Shown: positions 18,038-27,625 of the stretch, piece by piece
Numbering within the stretch: the stretch's first letter is position 1
Layout of the letters: every line of letters begins with the position of its first letter
NCBI RefSeq assembly: GCF_002797575.1
Contig: NZ_PGTX01000003.1
Location: 1-64,000, forward strand
Direction of reading: 5' to 3'
DNA: 64,000 nt
Source: Polynucleobacter brandtiae
GTDB taxonomy: Bacteria > Pseudomonadota > Gammaproteobacteria > Burkholderiales > Burkholderiaceae
Made by a program: the position numbers and the translations under genes
Notes under the pieces: model-generated
What the model was told of the DNA's origin: nothing
Seen by the model: the letters and a program-made list of their open reading frames with translations, nothing else
Databases searched by the model: none

Positions 18038-18320
18038 ATCTGACTATTCCTTAAAAAAATAAAAAAAGGAGGCTATGCCCCACATAGGGCGAAAGTCAAG
18101 AATGGCGGGGAAATGCTGAGAAAAACTATCGCAAGACTGCGGTATTAATCACTAGTACAACAACACTATTAGCTTGAAGATCGCTGTTGACATTTTACTC
18201 TATCCCAATAAAAACTGTGTTTATTCAGGGTGAACCGCCCTCAGGACTAGCTGTAAGGGCGATATAGGGTCACGCTCAAAAGATAAAACCCTCGCCATTT
18301 CTGATGAGGGCATGCTTTTC

Positions 18321-18360
18321 TGGTGAGCCCACCAGAACTTGAACCTAGGACCAAAGGATT
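18321..18360 (-). repeat. Displaced 3' exon of tRNA-Ile2(CAT), oldest copy
   Basis: From 18360 down to 18321 the minus strand reads as the tRNA 3' half from the base after the anticodon to CCA. It matches the functional gene at 30431-30470 except for three C-to-T changes, one in the acceptor stem and two in the T stem, leaving G-U pairs. It is directly attached to the group I intron and has no 5' half. A hairpin terminator (GAGGG stem, 18285-18312) follows, as after the other copies. Confidence 0.9.
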
Positions 18361-18589
18361 CCGGTTTGTGTAGCTTTCACTACTCCCTGGACTATGCCTT
18401 CATCAAATAATAATTGATAAATCCTTACTTAGATGGGTGCCGTCTAGTGTCTACACCTTCAACAGCACTTTCATGCTGAAGCTTGGCTCGGCGTTGGCTT
18501 GGATAATCAATACTTGAGCTACCTTTAGCTTTCACCGAATTTGACACCATCCCTTATGCAGTTTCCGCGCATAAGGCACAACTTTCGCT
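18361..18589 (-). ncRNA. Group I intron, Azoarcus tRNA-Ile type (IC3-like)
   Basis: The 229-base minus-strand segment follows the tRNA-Ile(CAU) intron of Azoarcus nearly element by element. P1: exon CAT plus AGC, a GAAA loop, then GTT and GTG, giving a U-G pair at the 5' splice site. P2: CCTTATGC with GCATAAGG around GCGGAAACT. P3: GGTGTC with GACGGCACC. The S element is AAGGCATAGTCCAGGG and P9 is GTAG-TGAAAG-CTAC with a GAAA loop. The terminal G at 18361 is joined to AATCC of the tRNA. Stems that differ from my memory of the Azoarcus sequence stay paired. One P7 base (18449) is C where G is expected; see findings. No homing endonuclease is encoded. Confidence 0.93.
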
Positions 18590-18604
18590 ATGAGTTTAAA
18601 AAGG

Positions 18605-18883
18605 CTATTCGTCTTGACGCTTTAAATCCCGATAAAAGTTTTCATGCGGACCAAATGTTAAAAGCTTAATGCTTTCTTGATCCAAAACACGATAGGCTAA
18701 TAAAACCTGTTGCTGAGATATTTTAAATTTATAAACATAGACCCCCAGCAAATCACCTACCTTCGCCTCCCCAATAGATGGGTCCTTACAAATACGTTTA
18801 AGCACCGTATCCAGGTCTACTTTTTGTGGAGCATGCAGTTTTTTAGTAGCCCTTGCAAAGCTAGCCGTAACAAGTAAGCGCAT
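18605..18883 (-). CDS. RelE/ParE-family toxin
   Basis: A 92-residue protein resembling the RelE/ParE fold, which cuts ribosome-bound mRNA or poisons gyrase. It starts MRLLVTASFARATKKL, has a central DLLGVYVYKFKISQQQVLLAYRV (the typical beta-strand pair) and ends in LLTFGPHENFYRDLKR, which carries the GxHxxFYRxLK pattern of this group. It overlaps the upstream antitoxin by one base (TAATG). Its stop is 15 bases before the group I intron start. The closest match in type is the RelE-like partner of ParD-like antitoxins. Confidence 0.82.
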   Translation of the reverse strand: MRLLVTASFARATKKLHAPQKVDLDTVLKRICKDPSIGEAKVGDLLGVYVYKFKISQQQVLLAYRVLDQESIKLLTFGPHENFYRDLKRQDE

Positions 18884-19092
18884 TAACTAAAAACGTACTC
18901 ACCAATCACGGGCTCTTGATCTGCAATCAAGATCGCACGAATTAAAGAAAACGGTAGATCTGGATTTTCTTGGGCGATCTTGCCAATTTGCGACCAATAC
19001 TCAATCTGCTTGGGCACTGAACGATGCTCAATACTTGCATACACCTTAGCTTGCTCAACCAGGTTTTCTGATAATTTCACATTAATAGACAT
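18883..19092 (-). CDS. ParD-like antitoxin
   Basis: A 69-residue antitoxin. MSINVKLSENLVEQAKVYASIEHRSVPKQIEYWSQIGKIAQENPDL resembles the ribbon-helix-helix region of ParD-like TA-system antitoxins, with a C-terminal segment that would bind the toxin. It precedes and overlaps the RelE-like toxin gene, the usual antitoxin-first order. Upstream, a short inverted repeat AGTTCC-TTTTG-GGAACT (about 19131-19148) may be an operator or a hairpin. Confidence 0.82.
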   Translation of the reverse strand: MSINVKLSENLVEQAKVYASIEHRSVPKQIEYWSQIGKIAQENPDLPFSLIRAILIADQEPVIGEYVFS

Positions 19093-19270
19093 AGCAATTC
19101 TCCATTAGATGGTTCCATTATAGCTTAATGAGTTCCTTTTGGGAACTTTTTTAAAGATAGCAATCAAGCGGCCTCTGAATAGGAGCTAGAGGCGGCATAA
19201 ATGTCTTAGATCTTTTTCGCTAGCTTCTTGCTTTGATAGTCATCACTCACTTTGCTGCCCGAATCAATCA

Positions 19271-19430
19271 ATCCTAAAACTACTCAATATGGTTGTATTC
19301 AGTGCCTAGGTATGACCGTTACAAGTTGTAACGGTCAAAAAACAAAACCCCCACTATCTCTAATGGGGGTTTGCTTTTCTGGTGGGCCCACCAGGACTTG
19401 AACCTGGGACCAAAGGATTATGAGAGCAGA
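19271..19430. repeat. Direct repeat copy A (att-type), containing an intronless tRNA-Ile2 3' half
   Basis: About 160 bases that recur at 28778-28936 with few differences. On the minus strand it contains CTCATAATCC and the whole tRNA 3' half to CCA (19424-19380, identical to the functional tRNA), then a G/C-rich terminator hairpin (CCCCCA with TGGGGG) and an 11-1-11 palindrome with arms GACCGTTACAA (19314-19336). The 5' half of the tRNA is absent, so this is not a working tRNA. Confidence 0.9.
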
Positions 19431-19713
19431 TACTCAAAGAAAACGACTAGGATTTCAAGAGGTTACGTCTCCTAAATATCGATGTGTAGCGTTTTGTGTA
19501 GTGATTAGTTGGATGTAGCGTGACTAGGTGATCATTGCTAAGATTTTCTGAACTACTGATTTTTGACAGCCGCCATCTAGCACCTAACTTACCCTTAGCA
19601 CCGTTACAGGTTGTAACGGTTGCGTCAAAAATTTTCGATCTTGATCTCGAGCTCCGCCCTACCCATCAGTTCAAAAAATAAATTCAAAAATATGGATATA
19701 TTTTTTATAAAAT

Positions 19714-20862
19714 CTACAAAGCTTCTCGATAAAGATTTACAGCATCACTCAAATTAATTTCACGAGGACTATTTATAAGTAAACGAGTCTGCAACATAGC
19801 GTCACTCGCTAGCTGATCAATATCATTTTCAGCAATCCCAAACTCTGTCAAATGTTGTGGCAAGCCTAACTGACCAGCTAAATCACCCAGATAGTCAGTT
19901 AATTCTTCTGCTTGCTCAAGAGTTGAGCCTTGCAAGCCTGGCTTAATAATCTTACCAAGCTCTGAATACATTGAGTGCGCAACATTGATATTAAAGCGCA
20001 TCACAGGCGCCAACATTAAAGAATTTGATAGGCCATGAGGTATATGAAATCTTGCGCCAAGTGGATAGGCTAATGCATGAACACCTGCTACGGGAGCATT
20101 AGTAAAGGCAATGCCTGCAAGACATGCTCCTAGCAACATATTTTCGCGTGCAATGATGTCGCCCCCAGATTCAACTGCTTTATGTATATTGTTTGATAGT
20201 AGTCGTAATGCTTCTCTCGCCATGCAATCAGATATTGGATTTTTTAAGTGTTTTGTTGTAAAGGCCTCAATTGCATGGACCATCGCATCAATTCCAGTGG
20301 CAGCCGTTATGTGCGCAGGAAGCCGAAGTGTAAGTTCTGCATCTAAGAGTGCTAAATCTGGCAACAGAATAGGTGATAGAACACCTTTTTTTTCACTTTC
20401 ACTGACAGTTACCACCGAGCTTTTGGTGACTTCAGAGCCCGTTCCAGCTGTAGTGGGAACAAGAATTAATGGTAAGCGTGGTCCTTTAGCCATACCAATA
20501 CCGAAAATATCTACCAATTTCTCTTTTCCAGAGGCTAGTAATGCGACTAGCTTAGCAACATCCATAGAGCTGCCACCTCCAAAACCAACGATATAGTCTG
20601 CTTTACATTCCCGAGCAATAGTAATAGCCGCCTCAATGACTGTAACAGAGGGGTCAGCCTGTACATCAGAAAAAATATGAACAATAAGATTTAAAGCTGC
20701 AAATTGTGGCAATGATTTTTCAAGTAATCCCGCAGATAAAACGCCGACATCAGTAACAATAAGTACAGATTTACCACCACGCTCGAGTACTCTTTTTGCA
20801 AGCGAGGCCGAGCCTCCTCTCTCTACGATAATAGAGTGTGTAGAATAAAAATCAAATTGCAT
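19714..20862 (-). CDS. Iron-containing alcohol dehydrogenase (group III)
   Basis: A 382-residue NAD(P)-dependent dehydrogenase. The nucleotide site is GFGGGSSMDVAK (about 92-103), followed by PTTAGTGSEVT. Metal-ligand motifs include the His in IDAMVHAIEAF, AGVHALAYPLGARFHIPHG (two His), and an upstream Asp near PDLALLDAE. It is the last gene of the dehydrogenase unit, 20 bases after the zinc enzyme gene. It probably oxidises an alcohol or reduces an aldehyde in the same pathway; maleylacetate-reductase or lactaldehyde-type activity cannot be excluded. A string of T before its stop is not a clear terminator. Confidence 0.88.
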   Translation of the reverse strand: MQFDFYSTHSIIVERGGSASLAKRVLERGGKSVLIVTDVGVLSAGLLEKSLPQFAALNLIVHIFSDVQADPSVTVIEAAITIARECKADYIVGFGGGSSMDVAKLVALLASGKEKLVDIFGIGMAKGPRLPLILVPTTAGTGSEVTKSSVVTVSESEKKGVLSPILLPDLALLDAELTLRLPAHITAATGIDAMVHAIEAFTTKHLKNPISDCMAREALRLLSNNIHKAVESGGDIIARENMLLGACLAGIAFTNAPVAGVHALAYPLGARFHIPHGLSNSLMLAPVMRFNINVAHSMYSELGKIIKPGLQGSTLEQAEELTDYLGDLAGQLGLPQHLTEFGIAENDIDQLASDAMLQTRLLINSPREINLSDAVNLYREAL

Positions 20863-20882
20863 TAGCTTAGACCCAATGGAGT

Positions 20883-21890
20883 TTAGAAAGGTTTTAGCAA
20901 CACTTTTGCTGAGGCAGTTTTTCCAGCATGTAAATCATCAAATGCTTCAGGGCCATCATCCAAGGATCTTTTTTCAACCCAAGATAGGTCTCCAAATGCA
21001 TGTTGCTCTAGTAACTTTACTGTAGCCTGAAGATCTACAGTTGAATAAGTATAAGTTCCAAGTAGTGTAATTTCTGCAAGAGTTAGTTTTCTCATGTCAA
21101 TTTCACTAGACCAGTCTTGCAAACCAACATGCATCATTACGCCACCCGGCCTCACTGCTACCATCGCAGAATTTCTAGTCACAGCGGAGCCAACGCAATC
21201 CATCACAAACTCATAAGCGTTTTCTACTATTTTTTCCTCAATTGGATTAATTATTGTGCATTTAACATGTTGCGAAATAGCTTGTCGACGTAGGGGGTTA
21301 ACCTCTACCACCGTAACATCATAAACACCATAATGCCTCAGCAAAAGAGTCGATAACATACCAATAGCGCCCCCTCCCAATATTAATACTCTGCATTCTT
21401 GAATTGGCCGATGCAATGCTCGCATTGAAAGATTAATAGCATGCACTGCCGTTGCTGCAGGCTCTGTTAGTGCGGCAGCATCCATGCTTAAGCTTTCAGG
21501 AATGGCAAGCAGTGAGCTTGCAGGAATACTCATATACTGGGCAAATGCGCCAGGCCTAGTCATCCCAACCATGGTACGGTTTTCGCACAAATTGTTTCTG
21601 CCTTGCCTACAGTATTCACAAATCCCACAGGTGATCAATGGATTTCCTGTAACTCTTTGACCCTTTGAAAAAAGAGATGAACTAAGATCTTCGATTGTCC
21701 CAGAAAATTCATGCCCCAATACAAGTCCTGGCTTTCTTCGAGGATCATGTCCGTGAAATGCATGCATATCACTACCGCAAATTCCAACCGATTCGATTTT
21801 AATGATTGCCTCATTAGCCTCAAGAGAGGGATAAGGCTGATCCATGATTTTCATCTCATTGGGCCCGGTATAAACTAGCGCTTTCATCAT
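20883..21890 (-). CDS. Zinc-dependent alcohol dehydrogenase (sorbitol/threonine dehydrogenase type)
   Basis: A 335-residue medium-chain dehydrogenase. The catalytic zinc site is GICGSDMHAFHG with GHE. The four structural-zinc cysteines lie in CGICEYCRQGRNNLC (about 93-107), and the Rossmann motif is ILGGGAIGML. It sits between SDR and iron-type dehydrogenase genes with short gaps, so it belongs to one operon. In the dihydroxypropanesulfonate (DHPS) pathway of Cupriavidus, HpsN works with two accessory dehydrogenases that act on the substrate enantiomers; this gene could play such a role, which is inference. Confidence 0.88.
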   Translation of the reverse strand: MMKALVYTGPNEMKIMDQPYPSLEANEAIIKIESVGICGSDMHAFHGHDPRRKPGLVLGHEFSGTIEDLSSSLFSKGQRVTGNPLITCGICEYCRQGRNNLCENRTMVGMTRPGAFAQYMSIPASSLLAIPESLSMDAAALTEPAATAVHAINLSMRALHRPIQECRVLILGGGAIGMLSTLLLRHYGVYDVTVVEVNPLRRQAISQHVKCTIINPIEEKIVENAYEFVMDCVGSAVTRNSAMVAVRPGGVMMHVGLQDWSSEIDMRKLTLAEITLLGTYTYSTVDLQATVKLLEQHAFGDLSWVEKRSLDDGPEAFDDLHAGKTASAKVLLKPF

Positions 21891-21899
21891 TAATCTTCC

Positions 21900-23983
<2,084 letters not shown>

Positions 23984-23999
23984 TTATAACCTTTCATTT

Positions 24000-24013
24000 T
24001 GTAAGCGCTTACA
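24000..24013. promoter_or_regulatory. LacI-family operator upstream of the hpsN-like operon
   Basis: TGTAAGCGCTTACA is a perfect 14-base palindrome with the central CG typical of LacI/GalR-family operators. It lies 17 bases upstream of the hpsN-like start and has a near-identical partner at 27541-27554 next to the regulator gene. The two sites divide the island into a transport unit and a dehydrogenase unit. Confidence 0.85.
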
Positions 24014-24067
24014 CATGATTTCTGAAAAATGAGGTTACCCTCATCCTTCAGAAAGATTTAATAAAAA

Positions 24068-25144
24068 CTATTTACTATTGTTTGCAAATTCACGAAGCTT
24101 CTTATCCGCGTTAACCATCTTTAAAAATTCATCGGTGAGATATTCATTTGCTGCTGGTACGGCCTGAATAGCGCCAGTGGACTGCATAAATGCTGCAATA
24201 GAATTAAACCAGACATCAGCCTGAGATAAACCCTTAGTGCTATCCATTATTTTTAACTCGGTTGCAAGATCGTAGTTGGGGCGAGTATCAAACTCTTTTT
24301 TCATTGAAGCCTCAGAGATTGACACACCACCTAGTTCATAGAACTTCTTCATCATAACAATAGCTTGTGGCTTATTAGCATTCATCCACTTCCAGGTGCG
24401 CATGTAAACCGCTAGGAATTTTGCTACATTTTGTGGATTCTCTTTGGCATAGTCTCCACGAACAATTAATGCTCCAGGAACAAAGGCGCCTCCATCTTTT
24501 CCACTACATATAACCTTAGCGCCCGCCTTTTCCTCTAATGTGTAAATATTCGGAGCCCACAAACCACCGAAGTCTGCATTACCGGAAGACATCGCAGAGA
24601 TAATTTCACCCTGACCCATGTTTTTAATTACTACATCTGTTTTTGCTAAGCCGTACTTTTTAAGACATGACTGAACGGCATAATCGCCTGTAGAGTTTCC
24701 CGTAAGAACGATTGTTTGCCCCTTCAAAGATTGGGGATTTGTAGCAAACGCTTCAGCTGCCTTAGGGGTAGCTAATAGTGCATTTCCTGCAGACTCGTCA
24801 TTACTGATTCCAATAGTTTTAATTCCAAAGCGCACATAGCCCAGAACCGCTGGCACGGATCCTGTACCACCAACATCCCAAGATTTAGAGGCAGAAGCCG
24901 CAATCTGGGGAACACCTGCTGGGAAAGTGCTAAATTCAGGCTTTAGACCTAACTCACCCCACCAATTTTTTTCAGTTGCCACAAAAAAAGGAAGTGCCCA
25001 ATATAGAGCGGGTTGATAACTAATCTTAATTTCTGTGAGGGCCGGCTTAGCCTGGGCCTGTACTGAGCCTATGCTAGCTGCTAAAAGTACCGTTGCCCCT
25101 AAAACTCTAGTTAATGTTTTTTTTAATTGCATTTGTATCTCCAT
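24068..25144 (-). CDS. ABC transporter substrate-binding protein (SsuA/NMT1 type)
   Basis: A 358-residue periplasmic binding protein of the TauA/SsuA/NMT1 fold. A signal peptide ends near SVQAQA. The mature part begins ISYQPALYWALPFFVATEKNWWGE, and the GTGSVPAVLG and GQTIVLTGNSTGDYAVQSCL segments line the ligand cleft. It is the last gene of the importer set. Members bind alkanesulfonates, taurine or nitrate, which fits a sulfonate island; thiamine-precursor binders share the fold, so the ligand is inferred from context. Confidence 0.85.
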   Translation of the reverse strand: MEIQMQLKKTLTRVLGATVLLAASIGSVQAQAKPALTEIKISYQPALYWALPFFVATEKNWWGELGLKPEFSTFPAGVPQIAASASKSWDVGGTGSVPAVLGYVRFGIKTIGISNDESAGNALLATPKAAEAFATNPQSLKGQTIVLTGNSTGDYAVQSCLKKYGLAKTDVVIKNMGQGEIISAMSSGNADFGGLWAPNIYTLEEKAGAKVICSGKDGGAFVPGALIVRGDYAKENPQNVAKFLAVYMRTWKWMNANKPQAIVMMKKFYELGGVSISEASMKKEFDTRPNYDLATELKIMDSTKGLSQADVWFNSIAAFMQSTGAIQAVPAANEYLTDEFLKMVNADKKLREFANNSK

Positions 25145-25163
25145 TTAATATTTCAAAAATAAG

Positions 25164-25961
25164 TCAATGATCAACACCCAAGCTTTGCTCCCTTAATAAC
25201 TTCCATATCTGACTACGTAACTTTACAAAAGAATTTAAATCCATGACATCCTCAATTCGAGAATATGTATCCCAACCTTCTTTTTCACGAATAGGCTTAA
25301 TCTCAATTACATCGCGAATCAGACCTGGTCTTCTTGACATTACTACTACTCGATCTGCGAGATAAACCGCCTCCTCAACTGAATGAGTAATAAATAAAAC
25401 TGTTTTAGGATTCTTGCGAGCAAGTCTTACAAGCTCTTCCTGCATAACAACTCTTGTTTGCGCATCTAATGCGCCAAATGGCTCATCCATCAAAAGCACT
25501 TCTGGCTCTAAGACATAGGCACGAGCAATTGCCACACGTTGCTGCATACCACCAGATAGTTGATGGGGATAAGCTTGCTCATACCCATCTAATCCCATAA
25601 GAGAAACTAAACGTGCAGTCTTTTCTTGTTTTTCTGCGATGCTCATACTCATGGATTTAAGGCCAAACTGAATATTTTGCTGAACTGTTTTCCATGGAAA
25701 CAAAGCAAATTGCTGAAATACTACTGCGCGATCTGGCCCCGGGCCCTTCACCTCTTTATCGCCAACTAATATCCTTCCTTTAGTTGGTATTTCAAGACCT
25801 GCAACCATACGCAAGCAAGTCGTTTTGCCGCACCCTGACGGACCAACAATAGCAACAAATTCTTTATCTTTAACTGTAAAGTTAATATCGCCGACAGCTA
25901 GAAATTCTTTGCCGCCCTGCTTAAAACTACGCTGCACTGAATCGAAAATAATATCTGCCAT
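25164..25961 (-). CDS. ABC transporter ATP-binding protein (SsuB/TauB type)
   Basis: A 265-residue ATPase. Walker A is GPSGCGKTT (about 39-47), the signature is LSGGMQQRVAIARA and Walker B is VLLMDEPFGALD, followed by the H-loop in FITHSVEEA. This is the nitrate/sulfonate/taurine class. It starts three bases before the second permease stop region and is followed after 19 bases by the binding-protein gene, so one transcript is clear. Confidence 0.92.
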   Translation of the reverse strand: MADIIFDSVQRSFKQGGKEFLAVGDINFTVKDKEFVAIVGPSGCGKTTCLRMVAGLEIPTKGRILVGDKEVKGPGPDRAVVFQQFALFPWKTVQQNIQFGLKSMSMSIAEKQEKTARLVSLMGLDGYEQAYPHQLSGGMQQRVAIARAYVLEPEVLLMDEPFGALDAQTRVVMQEELVRLARKNPKTVLFITHSVEEAVYLADRVVVMSRRPGLIRDVIEIKPIREKEGWDTYSRIEDVMDLNSFVKLRSQIWKLLREQSLGVDH

Positions 25962-25964
25962 AAA

Positions 25965-26762
25965 TCAAATTTCTTTATAGTGAATAGCAAACTTTTCAGC
26001 CTGCCTTAAAAGCACATCAATCAATAATCCAATAAGCCCTATTGCAATCATTCCACTCATTACAATATCAGTTTGAATGCTGGCCTGACCCTTGACCATC
26101 ATGTAACCGACCCCACTCGACGCAACAATCAATTCAGCACCAACAAGAGATTGCCATCCTAATCCAGCAGAAATTCTGAGACCAGCAATAATCGAAGGAA
26201 TTGATGCTGGAAATAAAACCTCAGCTATCAAACGAAATTTTTTTGCGCCCAACATCCTTGCCGCTTCTAGATATTTTTTATCGACATGAATTGCACCGCG
26301 ATAGGTATTTATTAGTACTGGTGGGAAGGCTCCCATAAAAATCACTAATATCGGCCCTCCAATGCCTGTACCAAACCAAAGGGCGGCAAATGGAACCCAG
26401 GCTATTGGCGCAACAAATCGAATGCTTTCAAAAAATGGAGTAATGAGCTGATTTGCATACTTAGACAAAGCCATTAATAAACCAAGCGGTATACCAATTA
26501 ATGCCGCTAACAAGAATCCATAACTAAATCGTAGAAAACTTGATGCAATATGTGTCCATAAGGTAAATCCGGAAAAAGGCTCAGTAAGTAAATGAATGAA
26601 TTTACTCAATACCTCATGTGGGTATGGTAAAAATTGTTTTGGAACAAGGTCTAACGTAACCATCAAATACCAAAAACTAATAAAACTCGCGATTCCCATG
26701 CTCGTCCACAGTACAGATTCACCCCGATTTAAATACTCATTATTTGCCATCATGCCCTCCAA
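25965..26762 (-). CDS. ABC transporter permease 2 (SsuC type)
   Basis: A 265-residue BPD-type permease with about six hydrophobic helices and an EAA-like loop (EAARMLGAKKFRLIAEVLFPASIP, then GLRISAGLGW). The codons near 26750-26762 overlap the stop of permease 1 by 13 bases, and starting at the third or fourth Met would remove most of this overlap. Two distinct permeases imply a heterodimer rather than the usual SsuC homodimer. Confidence 0.88.
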   Translation of the reverse strand: MEGMMANNEYLNRGESVLWTSMGIASFISFWYLMVTLDLVPKQFLPYPHEVLSKFIHLLTEPFSGFTLWTHIASSFLRFSYGFLLAALIGIPLGLLMALSKYANQLITPFFESIRFVAPIAWVPFAALWFGTGIGGPILVIFMGAFPPVLINTYRGAIHVDKKYLEAARMLGAKKFRLIAEVLFPASIPSIIAGLRISAGLGWQSLVGAELIVASSGVGYMMVKGQASIQTDIVMSGMIAIGLIGLLIDVLLRQAEKFAIHYKEI

Positions 26763-27469
26763 GGCATAGCATAGCTCTCAGCCTTTGCCAATAGCTGAGT
26801 CATCAACCACCCAGAAATTGCGACACTAATCATGCCCACCAAAATCATGGCAGGATTTATATCTTGGGCTGCCTGATTAAGAATTGACCCCAACCCTAAA
26901 GTTGCGCCAACTAATTCTGCAGCTACTAAAGTAGTCCAAGAAGCCTGGAGCGAGAGGCGAAGACCTGTAAAGATAAATGGTAGAGCTCCTGGAATGAGAA
27001 CCTCTCGATAATAAGCAAGGCGACCGATTCCGAGCATTGCTGCCGCCTCACGTTGAGGAGCCTCAATTGATCTAACACCAGTGAAACTGTTAATAACAGC
27101 TGGCACAAATGCAGCAACATAAATCACCATAATCTTGGCAGAATTCCCAAGGCCCAACCAAACTATTGCTAATGGAATCCAAGCTAACGGAGGAATCGGC
27201 CTTAATGTCAAAAAGATTGGGTTTACAAAAGCCTCAATCTTTTTATTAGCTCCCATTAAGATACCTAATAGAATACCTAATGACGATGAGACCAAAAAAC
27301 CAGATGTAACTAAAATCACGCTTTGCAAGATATGCTGATAGAGCTTTCCATTACCATAGCCCTGCATTGCAATAATCTTGAATGAATTCCAAGTCTCCAT
27401 AGGAGATGGAAATCTTGCGCCCGAGACAATGCCTGTCCACTCAGTTAAACCAAACCAGGTGGTAAACAA
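26750..27469 (-). CDS. ABC transporter permease 1 (SsuC type), unclear start
   Basis: At least 239 residues, with the same BPD permease fold and loop (REAAAMLGIGRLAYYREVLIPGALP). The only usable start I see is a TTG at 27469. The frame is open for 16 more codons upstream to a TAG at 27514-27516, and these codons are hydrophobic, as expected for a first helix, but contain no ATG or GTG. Either the protein starts at TTG without part of helix 1, or an unusual start is used, or the start has been damaged. It is the first gene of the importer operon, next to an operator. Confidence 0.8.
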   Translation of the reverse strand: MFTTWFGLTEWTGIVSGARFPSPMETWNSFKIIAMQGYGNGKLYQHILQSVILVTSGFLVSSSLGILLGILMGANKKIEAFVNPIFLTLRPIPPLAWIPLAIVWLGLGNSAKIMVIYVAAFVPAVINSFTGVRSIEAPQREAAAMLGIGRLAYYREVLIPGALPFIFTGLRLSLQASWTTLVAAELVGATLGLGSILNQAAQDINPAMILVGMISVAISGWLMTQLLAKAESYAMPWRA

Positions 27470-27540
27470 AATTACAGAAAATAAAAAGAGGGCTGAAAAT
27501 TTACTAAAAATTTCTAATTCCTTATAGAATATTAAAATTA

Positions 27541-27554
27541 TGTAAGCGCTTTCA
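27541..27554. promoter_or_regulatory. LacI-family operator in the divergent regulator/importer promoter region
   Basis: TGTAAGCGCTTTCA matches the perfect palindrome at 24000-24013 in 13 of 14 positions. It lies between permease 1 (minus) and the LacI gene (plus), so one site can control both the transport operon and the regulator. Confidence 0.85.
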
Positions 27555-27625
27555 TTCTAACCACAATTTGCGAACCAAATTGCCCTAATTGACCAAATTA
27601 AATTAGGATTTTCCCTAAGTTTAAG

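Larger units (their letters stand above)
18590..19424. mobile_element. Segment a: integrated tRNA-bounded segment carrying a toxin-antitoxin pair
   Basis: Bounded on the left by ACTCAT (minus strand 18595-18590) joined to the intron-bearing tRNA half, and on the right by the intronless tRNA half at 19380-19424. It holds a RelE-like/ParD-like gene pair and non-coding sequence, no integrase. It is interpreted as the first of three insertions at the tRNA 3' half, probably a remnant of a larger element. Confidence 0.6.

Noticed and set aside
18364-18371. TGTGTAG in the intron as another integrase arm site
   Set aside because: It is part of the conserved 3' end of the group I intron (P9 region), is unpaired with a second copy, and is not at the expected distance.
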